Numbered from the stretch's first letter, positions 12,843 to 20,400 are shown. The stretch is DNA of 27,149 bases from a virus (IMGVR_UViG_3300044625_002259:1-27149), one strand, 5' to 3'. Numbers and translations are program-made. Notes: generated by a model not told the origin, from the letters alone.

Positions 12843-14867
12843 TTAAGGTGTGAAAGTACTAGAAATGATTGCAGTTGCTGGTTCGCATTGTGCGGTAACT
12901 GTTGCGGATACATTAACACCAATATCAATCGCCGCCGTTGCTGGTTCGCACTGGGCAAATATTACATCAAAGTTAATATTTGCGGATATAGCGACTGTTG
13001 CTGGTGATGCTTGTGCAATGCATTGAATAGAGTTAGCAACCGTTACAGGTCTATAAACTGTTGACGGTGTAGCAGCAGGACTAGTTGAGATGACATCGCA
13101 CATAAACCCGATAGATCGTTTTGTCAGATCCTGACTAAATGCGATCGCATCCGCCAAGCATCGATACAAAATCCCATTAAAAATAATATCGATCCTGCAT
13201 CGAGGGCGCAAATTTAAAAGAGCATCAGTCAAAGCCGTGACCATGAATCGGCATTGTTTGCGCCCGTTAATTAGCACAATTTCTAATTGTCCATACTCAA
13301 GAGCATGAGCATTACTGGTTAGCCAATCCACCAAAAGCGGTTGACGTTTTTCTTTGCTAGGCACGCCGCCCAAAGGTATCGCGTTTACCGTTGCTGTTAC
13401 TTCTTTGTTTTTAGTTTTTGCAGCCTCACTATAAGTAATTGATGGTGGTCTGGTCGAGCCATCGTTAGCAGTTTTTGGAGTGCGAGTTGCACCAACAAAA
13501 TTAGATGGGAGCCTATCATTGCCCGTGGTAAAGGCTGAATAAGTTACCCCATTACAAGTTATCGATCTAGCGATTGATCCTGATACACCGTCAAAATTAG
13601 TGCCAAAAGTCTCGACAAATTTTATCTGACTCCAATAAGGCAGATTAGGAGAATACTGGATAGTCTCACGACTCAAACTATATAAAGTTGCGAGAGTGCC
13701 TGATGTAGGGATTACGCCTGTATATACCGTTGTGATTATGTTTGAGGGATAACCATCAGGGTGATAAACATAATCGATAATTGTGCGCTCAATCTCAAAA
13801 AATGGTGTAGTTGCCGCTCCTGTAAAGCTATCAATTAACCTTTGGTATTTGCGTGTAATTTTCTGGGATAGGCGATTAGAGCTATCGAAGATGGTCAAGT
13901 CTTCTTTAATATTTGTTGCCACTAATGGACTGACAACCATTTCAGCCAAGCCGCCAACAACCGCAACAGAAACCAATCCACGCTCTTCAACCTCGACCGA
14001 ATAATTTTCACTGGTAATATTTAAGGTGTTTTGGCTTATTAAAAGTACAGTGCGTTTAGAACTGCCAATAACTCCATACTCTGCATATTGTGGAGTAATT
14101 ACCAATATCGGGTAATCGACACTATCAGGCTCTTGGACTACACCTGCGATCGTTAATTCAGTGACAGTGGGAATAGAGGATCCATCAACAGGATCAAAGC
14201 TAGCCTCATCAGAGCCGATTGTAAGGCTAGCGATCGGGCTTGCAGTCAAGTCTATTGGTGATGCTATTACCGTACCTGATGCATTGCAATAGAGTACATG
14301 TCGATCGGCTCCTACTAAATCCCCTGCAAATTTAATAGGCGATCCGCCCGTTTTTTGGATTGGTGTATTAAATGGATATCCAAGGGATGGAATTGAGTGA
14401 GATGTAATTCTCGCATTTTCAAGAACTCTGACCACAATTTCATCGCGATCGGTATTAGTACCAATCGTTACTCCACTTACATCGTTATCGGCTGTGCGCT
14501 GTGATTGGTATGCAAGGATATCGCCAACATCAATCTGTAATACTCCCTCGTTAAAGCCTATATTTGGAGGTGATGGCTCCTTTAGAATGAATCCCGTGAA
14601 GTAATTAACGAGCGTTCCTGACTCATTAGCAGTTTGGAAGACAACAGCCGCTTCTACAGCCCAATTAGCAGCCGTCACAGGATCGCCAATAGTTATAAAT
14701 TCGTTATATCTGAGAGGGTTAAAAGTTAAGGTAATCGATCCTGTAGTTGGCGCGTCTCTACGCTCTAATGTTGATGGTTGCGAGAGTGTGATAGATGCTA
14801 GCTCTGACGTGCGATCTACCCCTGCGATCGTGAGTAAAAAAGGCCTAGAGCTTAGGTTAATGGTCAT
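12843..14867 (-). CDS. Phage tail tip/baseplate hub-like protein, 674 aa
   Basis: The N-terminal 200 residues (PFLLTIAGVDRTSELASITL, NPLRYNEFITIGDPVTAA, DVGDILAYQSQRT) have the look of a baseplate hub or D/gp27-like protein, which joins tail tube to tip. The centre is long and beta-rich. A segment at about 530-600 (LINGRKQCRFMVTALTDALL) suggests a further globular domain. The last 65 residues contain three repeats of the type AQxxPATxAI about 20 residues apart (IAQASPATVAI, FAQCEPATAAI, TAQCEPATAII). The start overlaps the previous stop by one base (TAATG). The hub assignment is by size, fold impression and position. Confidence 0.65.
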   Translation of the reverse strand: MTINLSSRPFLLTIAGVDRTSELASITLSQPSTLERRDAPTTGSITLTFNPLRYNEFITIGDPVTAANWAVEAAVVFQTANESGTLVNYFTGFILKEPSPPNIGFNEGVLQIDVGDILAYQSQRTADNDVSGVTIGTNTDRDEIVVRVLENARITSHSIPSLGYPFNTPIQKTGGSPIKFAGDLVGADRHVLYCNASGTVIASPIDLTASPIASLTIGSDEASFDPVDGSSIPTVTELTIAGVVQEPDSVDYPILVITPQYAEYGVIGSSKRTVLLISQNTLNITSENYSVEVEERGLVSVAVVGGLAEMVVSPLVATNIKEDLTIFDSSNRLSQKITRKYQRLIDSFTGAATTPFFEIERTIIDYVYHPDGYPSNIITTVYTGVIPTSGTLATLYSLSRETIQYSPNLPYWSQIKFVETFGTNFDGVSGSIARSITCNGVTYSAFTTGNDRLPSNFVGATRTPKTANDGSTRPPSITYSEAAKTKNKEVTATVNAIPLGGVPSKEKRQPLLVDWLTSNAHALEYGQLEIVLINGRKQCRFMVTALTDALLNLRPRCRIDIIFNGILYRCLADAIAFSQDLTKRSIGFMCDVISTSPAATPSTVYRPVTVANSIQCIAQASPATVAISANINFDVIFAQCEPATAAIDIGVNVSATVTAQCEPATAIISSTFTP

Positions 14868-15601
14868 TAGATCTTAACCCCCGTCTCTTGCAACTCAACG
14901 ATCGCGGTAATATTACCAACCCCCGTATCTGGGCTAAACGTTGGCTCAATAGGCATTTTTACCTGTAACTTAGGGTAATAATTTACCCCGCCGTTTCGCT
15001 GGAAGGGAATGCCAACAGATGAACGGGTTTTAGTTGACGATGTTTTCCCCTCTTCAAAATACAGTGTGATTTCGTCAGTCAACTCTAAGTATGGTGAACC
15101 TGTTAGGGTCTGAGCTTCGCGCCTTATATTATTAGCTGTAGACCACATTGCGCTTAACTTTAGTGAATCAGCGATACTAACTTTTGCTTGAATATTGTAT
15201 TGTTGCGGATCTTCAAAACTAATGCCCGTATCGATGAAATTTCCGTTTACGCTAAAAGTCCCATTTCCTGATAACCGAGAACTTTGGCGGGGCGGGGGAG
15301 AATCAGAACTAAAATTCCTGAATACAACACTCAGATAAACGCGGATCGAGTGCGTACCACTGCCACCGCTAAGACTTATTGCGCTCCCCCCCTGCGTAGC
15401 TGATACGGTAATCGTTGCGCCTACACTGACCACATAATAGCTAGTATTAAGTGCTAGACCCGTTGGCAATGTGCCTGTGGTAGTAAAGCGCACAACGTCA
15501 TCAACCGCAAAAACTTGCGTCGATGGAGTAATGGCGCTACCCGAAAAAGTAAATGTGTAGCTACGCCCAAAATATACGAGTGTTAAGTCGCCGATCGCCA
15601 T
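14867..15601 (-). CDS. Phage tail protein with LPTGL-type beta domain, 244 aa
   Basis: Residues about 30-90 (VVRFTTTGTLPTGLALNTSY, YVVSVGATITVSATQGGSAI, then SLSGGSGTHSI) match a beta domain inserted in many tail and structural phage proteins (VxFTTTGTLPTGL...YYVV...FxVSxTxGGxAI...GTH). The rest (IDTGISFEDPQQYNIQAKVS, GVNYYPKLQVKMPIEPTFSP) is beta-rich and unassigned. It is the first gene of the tail-tip operon, with a promoter-like extended -10 shortly upstream. A particle component is likely; the exact role is unknown. Confidence 0.7.
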   Translation of the reverse strand: MAIGDLTLVYFGRSYTFTFSGSAITPSTQVFAVDDVVRFTTTGTLPTGLALNTSYYVVSVGATITVSATQGGSAISLSGGSGTHSIRVYLSVVFRNFSSDSPPPRQSSRLSGNGTFSVNGNFIDTGISFEDPQQYNIQAKVSIADSLKLSAMWSTANNIRREAQTLTGSPYLELTDEITLYFEEGKTSSTKTRSSVGIPFQRNGGVNYYPKLQVKMPIEPTFSPDTGVGNITAIVELQETGVKI

Positions 15602-15624
15602 TGTGAGTCAGGGGATTTTGATTA

Positions 15625-15633
15625 ATTATCGCA
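15625..15633 (-). promoter_or_regulatory. Possible extended -10 for the tail-tip operon
   Basis: On the minus strand TGC-GATAAT (15625-15633) is an extended -10 about 24 bases before the ATG at 15601. No good -35 is seen at 17 bases, so it may be weak or depend on a phage activator. A separate promoter is needed because transcription from the tape-measure block should stop at 22060-22100. Confidence 0.35.
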
Positions 15634-15752
15634 CATCAATCTATGGTACATTTTGATTGCGTTAAATATTGACTGACTTAGATTTTAAGGAGCGAACCGA
15701 AAAGCCGATTATTTTTGATTTGTGGATTTGTTAATGATTTTTTGAGAGTTTG

Positions 15753-15778
15753 AAGGCGATCGAGAGGTCGTCTTTTTT
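15753..15778 (+). terminator. Intrinsic terminator upstream of the accessory island
   Basis: AAGGCGATC (15753-15761) pairs with GGTCGTCTT (15766-15774), with two G-U pairs, around a GAGA tetraloop, and is followed by TTTT. On the plus strand it would stop antisense transcription coming through the tail-tip genes before it reaches the island promoter at 15808. Confidence 0.7.
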
Positions 15779-15807
15779 GTTGGGTAAAATTATTTTTGAT
15801 TTAGGTA

Positions 15808-15836
15808 TTGACATTAGTTGATTACTAAAGTAATGT
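15808..15836 (+). promoter_or_regulatory. Strong promoter with palindromic operator, start of accessory island
   Basis: TTGACA (15808-15813) is followed after 17 bases by TAATGT (15831-15836). The palindrome ATTACT-AA-AGTAAT (15821-15834) overlaps the spacer and -10. The transcript leader reads ACAAGCAA...AAGGCAAACGACA before the ATG at 15874, the same leader type as the genes at 2323 (minus), 16458 and 16758. Confidence 0.75.
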
Positions 15837-15873
15837 ATATACAGACAAGCAAATAACACAAAGGCAAACGACA

Positions 15874-16152
15874 ATGACACTTAAGCAAGCACAAAGATTT
15901 TACGATTTTGCGATTGGACAAATCACTTTAGATATTTACGGGAATCTTGCAATTCGCACCCTAAGTGGCAAGCTCTACGGAATGCCATCAACAGAGTCTT
16001 GCAGTGATCGCGCTTATCTTGGTTTTATGTGTGGTTTTTGGATTAATAAGAAGTCAGAAAAAATTAAAAATGTTGGCATATGTGGTGATGAACCTCAGCG
16101 CATGTCTGAATCAATTGTTAATTTTCTTTGGGAAGTTAACTACGCATACTAA
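15874..16152 (+). CDS. Hypothetical protein, 92 aa
   Basis: It begins MTLKQAQRFYDFAIGQITLD, has a short basic-polar centre (NKKSEKIKNVGICGDEPQRM) and ends helically (SESIVNFLWEVNYAY). Three cysteines are present, but they are not in a zinc pattern. No family is recognised. It is the first gene of the accessory island, behind a promoter with its own palindrome and a leader shared with other genes, suggesting independent repression. Confidence 0.7.
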   Translation: MTLKQAQRFYDFAIGQITLDIYGNLAIRTLSGKLYGMPSTESCSDRAYLGFMCGFWINKKSEKIKNVGICGDEPQRMSESIVNFLWEVNYAY

Positions 16153-16159
16153 TAACCCT

Positions 16160-16381
16160 ATGCCCAAACCTAACCCCGCAAACCCATACCATTGCGATCG
16201 CCCTATGCGCCGCAATGGTAAACAAGCCAAGTCAGGAGCAGTGCAATATCGCTGCAAATGTGGCTTTACCTGTACCGATAGCGATCGCCCCGCACACCGC
16301 CCCTTATTAGGTGATGCGCCTTTGACGCAAGTTGAAAGGAATCGTAGGTATAGAGCTAAGAAGAAAGCTAATTTAAATTAG
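16160..16381 (+). CDS. Small zinc-ribbon-like basic protein, 73 aa
   Basis: The ATG lies seven bases after the previous stop. The segment YHCDRPMRRNGKQAKSGAVQ, followed by YRCKCGFTC, has the flow of the zinc-ribbon found at the start of IS1-type transposase helpers (C..x..NGK...GxQxYRCKxCG). One of the usual first-pair cysteines is replaced by methionine. A basic C-terminal tail (ERNRRYRAKKKANLN) follows. It is a likely small DNA-binding protein; transposase activity is not suggested, because no catalytic domain follows. Confidence 0.65.
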   Translation: MPKPNPANPYHCDRPMRRNGKQAKSGAVQYRCKCGFTCTDSDRPAHRPLLGDAPLTQVERNRRYRAKKKANLN

Positions 16382-16394
16382 TTGTAAATAGTAG

Positions 16395-16423
16395 TTGACA
16401 AATACAGGATATCGATCAATAAT
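16395..16423 (+). promoter_or_regulatory. Promoter with inverted repeat over the -10
   Basis: TTGACA (16395-16400) is followed after 17 bases by AATAAT (16418-16423), a five-of-six match. CGATC (16413-16417) and GATCG (16425-16429) form an inverted repeat around it. The leader ACAAGCAAGGCAAAAGACA then leads to the ATG at 16458. Confidence 0.7.
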
Positions 16424-16457
16424 AGATCGTTGAGTTAAACAAGCAAGGCAAAAGACA

Positions 16458-16694
16458 ATGACTAACGTAATTACAAAAAAAGGTTCCAAGTCTGAAGTTA
16501 TGGAAAAGTTTATTGGAGCTTCAAGCGTAATGCAATGCAACGAATCAACTAACTTATTTGCTTTTGAGTTTGGAAGTAATGAAGGATGCTACATGACAAT
16601 TGACGGTTTTGTTTTTCGCAGCCATTTAGAAGGTGATGAAGCAATGAAAAGATTTAGAGATGCTATTAGTCTTTATCTGACAATCCAAAACTAA
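16458..16694 (+). CDS. Hypothetical protein, 78 aa
   Basis: It begins MTNVITKKGSKSEVMEKFIG, has a beta-like middle (NLFAFEFGSNEGCYMTIDGF) and a C-terminal helix (EAMKRFRDAISLYLTIQ). No family is recognised. It has its own promoter and the shared ACAAGCAAGGCAAA leader. A small inverted repeat (AAGGG/CCCTT, about 16708-16727) lies in the gap before the next gene and may act on the mRNA. Confidence 0.7.
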   Translation: MTNVITKKGSKSEVMEKFIGASSVMQCNESTNLFAFEFGSNEGCYMTIDGFVFRSHLEGDEAMKRFRDAISLYLTIQN

Positions 16695-16757
16695 CCACCC
16701 GCGCACATAAGGGAGTAGCGCCCCTTTCTACACATCAACTAAACAAGGAAAAACACA

Positions 16758-17153
16758 ATGACTATTAAATGGATTAGCTCAGTACATGCCAAAATCAATG
16801 ACTCTATACACGTTTATATTGAGTCTGATGATGGGAACTGGTTTATTTATACCAATAACATCCCATCTACAGATTTTGAAGATAACTCGTTTAAATCAAA
16901 ATATGACGCTCAAGATTTTGCGGAGAAACAAGCAAAAAAGATTGCTGCTATTGAGTTAGAAAAGATTACAGATCAATCATACGATGATGACGATGATGAC
17001 GATGATGATCTAAGTTGGGAAGATATTCATCGCATGAGAAAAGAACTCATTGCAAAGAATCCAAGTGCAAGTGCTGAATATGCCTATAAAAATATGTTTC
17101 CGCATATTCTCAAACGTGAATACGAAAATGTTTTTACTAATAAAAATGCCTAA
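16758..17153 (+). CDS. Hypothetical protein with poly-aspartate tract, 131 aa
   Basis: The leader AACAAGGAAAAACACA precedes the ATG, a version of the leader shared with its neighbours. The N-terminal half is beta-rich (SIHVYIESDDGNWFIYTNNI), followed by a helix (AQDFAEKQAKKIAAIELEKI). Nine aspartates follow at about residues 76-84, encoded by a GATGATGAC repeat (16983-17009). The C terminus is helical (EDIHRMRKELIAKNPSASAE). Such acidic tracts can mimic DNA or bind metal, but no function is recognised. It overlaps the next gene by eight bases. Confidence 0.7.
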   Translation: MTIKWISSVHAKINDSIHVYIESDDGNWFIYTNNIPSTDFEDNSFKSKYDAQDFAEKQAKKIAAIELEKITDQSYDDDDDDDDDLSWEDIHRMRKELIAKNPSASAEYAYKNMFPHILKREYENVFTNKNA

Positions 17154-17358
17154 ATCACGCACCGAAATAGATCGCGCCGCATATCTAAAGCGTACAGCAG
17201 ACAAACCACGCTACTACTGTACGCAATGCGATCGCCAACTCAGATCAGATTCACCTCTCACTATTTGCCGAGCCTGTTGGCTTAAAACGGATGATGGCAA
17301 GCTATACAAGCGACTGAAGAAAGCAGAGTCAAGAGCTAAGAATAAAGCTGAAAAGTGA
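17146..17358 (+). CDS. Small zinc-finger protein with two CxxC pairs, 70 aa
   Basis: The ATG overlaps the previous stop region (ATGCCTAA). The two pairs CTQC (25 and 28) and CRAC (41 and 44) lie in PRYYCTQCDRQLRSDSPLTI followed by CRACW, an ordinary treble-clef or zinc-ribbon spacing. Basic ends surround it (RTEIDRAAYLKRTADK; KRLKKAESRAKNKAEK), suitable for nucleic-acid binding. It is a second small zinc protein in the island. The function is unknown. Confidence 0.7.
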   Translation: MPKSRTEIDRAAYLKRTADKPRYYCTQCDRQLRSDSPLTICRACWLKTDDGKLYKRLKKAESRAKNKAEK

Positions 17359-17426
17359 TAAAATATTTGTGGCTTCGCGATGTTGACAGCATCCAAGCCC
17401 GTATAACCTACACAACAGGACTACAC

Positions 17427-18281
17427 ATGTCTAATCTTATCAAGAATTGGAATGATCGCGCCATCCGTATTCGCAGCGATCGCTATGTTTCATTAACCGA
17501 CATGGCTCAAGCCACGGGAAAGAGGGTCAATAATTGGCTTAGGCTTGATTCAACAAAATCTTATTTATCAGCACTTGAAAGCGTTACTCATTTAAGAGCA
17601 ACGGACTTACTGCAAGTGATTCAAGGCGGTGACTCGCAAAAACAAGGCACATGGGGACATCCTAAAGCCGCGATCCGTTTTGCTCAATGGTGTAGCGATG
17701 AGTTTGCGGTACAGGTAGACATTTGGACTGATGAACTTATGACGACTGGTAAAGTCGAGTTAGTCCCATCTCAACCCGCACTACCTCAAAACTATATTGA
17801 GGCTCTAGAGGCACATCTACAATCTGAGAAAGATAAAAAGGTACTTGCTGAAGCTAACCAGAAATTGATCGCCGCCAATCAATCCCTAGAAATCGAAGTA
17901 CAGACTTTAGAACCAAAAGCTGATCGTTATGATTTGATTTTGGCAACCGATGGATGGATGACGGGTGAAGAAATCTGCAAGCAATTGGCAATTCCTAAAT
18001 TCTCTAATCGCAAGCTCTATGATATTTTGCGTCAAGAGAAAGTATTGTTTAAGCGTCCCGATGGAACTAACTGCCCATATGCTGAATGGGTAAATGAGGG
18101 GCTTGCTAAGCTTCGTGATGGTCAATGCTTTGATGGTCGTATGAGATTTAGCCCTGCTTTCTCTTGGAAAGGATTGGATCGCATTCTTGACCTATTGCGT
18201 AAACATCAAGTTATTCCAAAGGATAAGCAATATAGGTTTAACTTTAATTCTGACAAAATTGTTGCAATGAAGAGGGCTTAG
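17427..18281 (+). CDS. KilA-N/KilAC phage antirepressor-type protein, 284 aa
   Basis: The ATG at 17427 is chosen because CAGGA lies six bases upstream; the longer frame to 17355 lacks a site. Residues about 10-105 form a KilA-N domain (YVSLTDMAQATGKRVNNWL, GTWGHPKAAIRFAQWCSDEF, VQVDIWTDELM). Residues 125-165 are a coiled-coil linker. Residues 165-265 form a KilAC-type domain (ILATDGWMTGEEICKQLAIP, KLYDILRQEKVLFKRPDG). Such proteins inactivate repressors or bind DNA directly in phages and large DNA viruses. It would be a natural switch for the palindromic promoters seen here. It starts a run of island genes, followed after two bases by the next ATG. Confidence 0.85.
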   Translation: MSNLIKNWNDRAIRIRSDRYVSLTDMAQATGKRVNNWLRLDSTKSYLSALESVTHLRATDLLQVIQGGDSQKQGTWGHPKAAIRFAQWCSDEFAVQVDIWTDELMTTGKVELVPSQPALPQNYIEALEAHLQSEKDKKVLAEANQKLIAANQSLEIEVQTLEPKADRYDLILATDGWMTGEEICKQLAIPKFSNRKLYDILRQEKVLFKRPDGTNCPYAEWVNEGLAKLRDGQCFDGRMRFSPAFSWKGLDRILDLLRKHQVIPKDKQYRFNFNSDKIVAMKRA

Positions 18282-18283
18282 TT

Positions 18284-18937
18284 ATGTTTGATAAAATTTA
18301 TACAACTGAAGAGCTAACTAAAATTCTAGAAACAGAGCAAATGGCTTGCGTCAATGGTCAGCGCACATTCCCTATGCCTGATAATGCCGAAGAAATCGCA
18401 AAGCAAACACCACTAGGCTCTATTTTGGGAGCGCAAAGATTATTTGAGGTTGGCTGTTATCATGAGTTTCGGGATCAAGTTCAGGAATATCAACTCACAA
18501 ATAACATCTCTGGGCTTGAAATTAAAGCTTGCATTATTGGCGACAAGATTTATAGATTCCCTATCCCTGTCTGCCAATTAGAGCTAACTAAGGATGATTA
18601 CCAAGTCCTGAAACTGGCTAAAGATGCTGTAGTTGACGCATTCCTTAGTGCTGTTGATGAGCTTACCTATTTGAGCTTTAGCCATGAAGACAAGTCCCAT
18701 GCACAATTTGACATCGAAACAACTATCGGGTATGTCAGGCACTTTGCGGATTTTTGTGATTGGGCTGAAATTGTTACAGCAGACGATCTTGAAACCACAA
18801 TAAATCTTGGCTATGGTGATTATCACGAATCTGCATATATTGCTGAGCATTCAGAAGCTGCAAAATATTCTGATTCTATGTATTTCTGTGCTGCTAAAGC
18901 TTGCAATATTAAGCAGCGATGCCAACAAATTCCGTGA
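18284..18937 (+). CDS. Hypothetical protein, 217 aa, possibly frameshifted at its end
   Basis: It starts two bases after the antirepressor stop. The N-terminal half includes FDKIYTTEELTKILETEQ and PLGSILGAQRLFEVGCYHEF; the C-terminal half includes AKDAVVDAFLSAVDELTYLS and ETTIGYVRHFADFCDWAE. No family is recognised. The end (ACNIKQRCQQIP) looks unnatural, and in the +1 frame a protein-like continuation runs to 19007 (ANKFREVQMAYETAINLLPE). A one-base indel or a +1 frameshift is likely, so the intended protein may be about 20 residues longer. Confidence 0.65.
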   Translation: MFDKIYTTEELTKILETEQMACVNGQRTFPMPDNAEEIAKQTPLGSILGAQRLFEVGCYHEFRDQVQEYQLTNNISGLEIKACIIGDKIYRFPIPVCQLELTKDDYQVLKLAKDAVVDAFLSAVDELTYLSFSHEDKSHAQFDIETTIGYVRHFADFCDWAEIVTADDLETTINLGYGDYHESAYIAEHSEAAKYSDSMYFCAAKACNIKQRCQQIP

Positions 18938-19026
18938 GGTACAGATGGCTTATGAGACTGCGATCAATTTGTTGCCTGAGTTGAGAAGGGCGAACAATCA
19001 GCATTAATATAAATCAAAGGAGAAAA

Positions 19027-19395
19027 ATGGATACACCTATTGGCATACATGCAATTTGGCTTGAGTCAAAAAAAGCTGCGAGTAATGTCGCAAGCTTTAG
19101 GAATGAGCGAGGGAATAGCCCTGAGTCTATAGAGATCCTTCAGGCCTTGGTGTTATTTGCCGCCAACCAGCCAGATCTAAAATTTCTTATCCCTTATTTG
19201 GATGGAGAAAAATCAGAAAAAGAACTTTCTCAATCTTTTAAATCAATGATCGAAGATGAAATCGAAGAACTAAGTTTGTATAGCAATTTACATAAAGCGC
19301 ATATCGCACTTTATGCTTACGAGCTAACCCGTAACAAGAAATTTCAAGAGCGATTGGTTAATGATACCAATTGCCAAAGGTGGATAGGTGAATAA
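19027..19395 (+). CDS. Hypothetical helical protein, 122 aa
   Basis: It has an excellent ribosome binding site (AAAGGAG, seven bases upstream). It is largely helical (SPESIEILQALVLFAANQPD, GEKSEKELSQSFKSMIEDEI, LHKAHIALYAYELTRNKKFQ) with an acidic middle. No domain is recognised. It sits between the 217-aa gene and a 49-aa peptide that begins one base after its stop. Confidence 0.7.
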   Translation: MDTPIGIHAIWLESKKAASNVASFRNERGNSPESIEILQALVLFAANQPDLKFLIPYLDGEKSEKELSQSFKSMIEDEIEELSLYSNLHKAHIALYAYELTRNKKFQERLVNDTNCQRWIGE

Positions 19396-19396
19396 C

Positions 19397-19546
19397 ATGG
19401 AACAATTCGACATCACCAAAGCCGTACCAAGGGCAAGCCCAAAACCCAAAGTACACAACCCGTTCCCTATCGATACGAGCGCATTAACCAAGCGCTTGAT
19501 CCGTGAGTATTATCCTGAGTTGGAGGGGCGGTTGATTCGGGATTAG
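19397..19546 (+). CDS. Small basic protein, 49 aa
   Basis: The ATG follows one base after the previous stop. It begins MEQFDITKAVPRASPKPKVH and continues NPFPIDTSALTKRLIREYYP. The N-terminal half is proline- and lysine-rich and probably disordered; the rest is an amphipathic helix. The same length and build occur in the operon-end 49-aa protein at 4745, with little sequence identity. The function is unknown. Confidence 0.6.
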   Translation: MEQFDITKAVPRASPKPKVHNPFPIDTSALTKRLIREYYPELEGRLIRD

Positions 19547-19571
19547 AAAACTAATAAGGAGTATATTAACC

Positions 19572-20372
19572 TTGAATAAATTCACTAAACAGGACTTTGA
19601 TAGTGCGATCGCTGATCTTGAGGCGCAAATCACTGAGTTAAAAGCTAAGTATCCAGAGTTTGCTAAAGCAAAAGCTAGTTCTTACTCAAGTGGATTTAGA
19701 GGTGTGTATAGAACACTGTCTGGACGTTATTCAGGTAGGTATGGAGGATCTAAAAACAGAACTAATATCGGTGTTTATTCTACGCCTGAAGAAGCGGCTA
19801 GAGCTTACGATCTAGCTGTCACAAAATTTTACGGTAAAGGATGTGTGACTAACTTTGCTGTAGAGGGCATAGAAACTAAAGTGCTGTTTCCTGATTACCT
19901 AGAAATTAAGCATCGTGCCATAGATCCTTTGATCTCTAAGGACATATCTAAATCCTTCATGCAACATACTGCTGCCATTGGAAGTAAATTTAAAGGTGTT
20001 TCAAAAAGTACCTGTTGTAGTAAATATCAAGCCCAATATTGCTATAAGGGGAAATTGTTATGGTTAGGCAATCATAACACACCAGAATCCGCCGCTAGAG
20101 CCTACGACCTAAAAGCTATAGAATTACGCGGTGAAGAATGTACTACAAATTTTGCAGTAGAGGGAGTAAAAACCAATGTACTATTCCCTGATTACTCCGC
20201 CACAAAGCGTTATGAAGTCAATAAGTCATTAGAGTTGGTTAGAGAGCCTATACAGCTAACTATGGCAACCGATGATGAAACCTATGACAATATCGAAGAG
20301 TCAGTATTTGATCGCATGAGGGCTTTTGCTTCTGAAAATGGCATCGAAATTAAAACGATGCAAACTGCTTAA
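19572..20372 (+). CDS. Double AP2-domain DNA-binding protein, 266 aa
   Basis: The start is TTG (19572), with AAGGAG upstream at somewhat long spacing. A short N-terminal helix (residues 8-35) is followed by two AP2/ERF domains. The first (about 42-95) reads FRGVYRTLSGRYSGRYGGSK, IGVYSTPEEAARAYDLAVTK. The second (about 140-194) reads FKGVSKSTCCSKYQAQY, LGNHNTPESAARAYDLKAIE. Each is followed by NFAVEG(I/V)xTxVLFPDY, so the whole unit of about 98 residues is duplicated. Bacterial AP2 domains usually come with HNH nucleases (homing endonucleases); none is present. It is probably a transcription or recombination-directing factor. Confidence 0.85.
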   Translation: MNKFTKQDFDSAIADLEAQITELKAKYPEFAKAKASSYSSGFRGVYRTLSGRYSGRYGGSKNRTNIGVYSTPEEAARAYDLAVTKFYGKGCVTNFAVEGIETKVLFPDYLEIKHRAIDPLISKDISKSFMQHTAAIGSKFKGVSKSTCCSKYQAQYCYKGKLLWLGNHNTPESAARAYDLKAIELRGEECTTNFAVEGVKTNVLFPDYSATKRYEVNKSLELVREPIQLTMATDDETYDNIEESVFDRMRAFASENGIEIKTMQTA

Positions 20373-20400
20373 TTTTTAAGCTTAGAATTGCTATAAAATA

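Noticed and set aside
15965-16159. Upstream extension of the 73-aa zinc-ribbon frame
   Set aside because: It lies inside the 92-aa gene in another frame. The ATG at 16160, just after that gene's stop, gives a clean protein.
17355-17426. Longer start for the KilA-N protein
   Set aside because: It adds 24 residues without domain similarity and without a binding site; the ATG at 17427 has CAGGA at good spacing.
19572-20372. AP2 gene as an HNH homing endonuclease or IS element
   Set aside because: No HNH motif, no terminal inverted repeats and no target duplication are visible around it.
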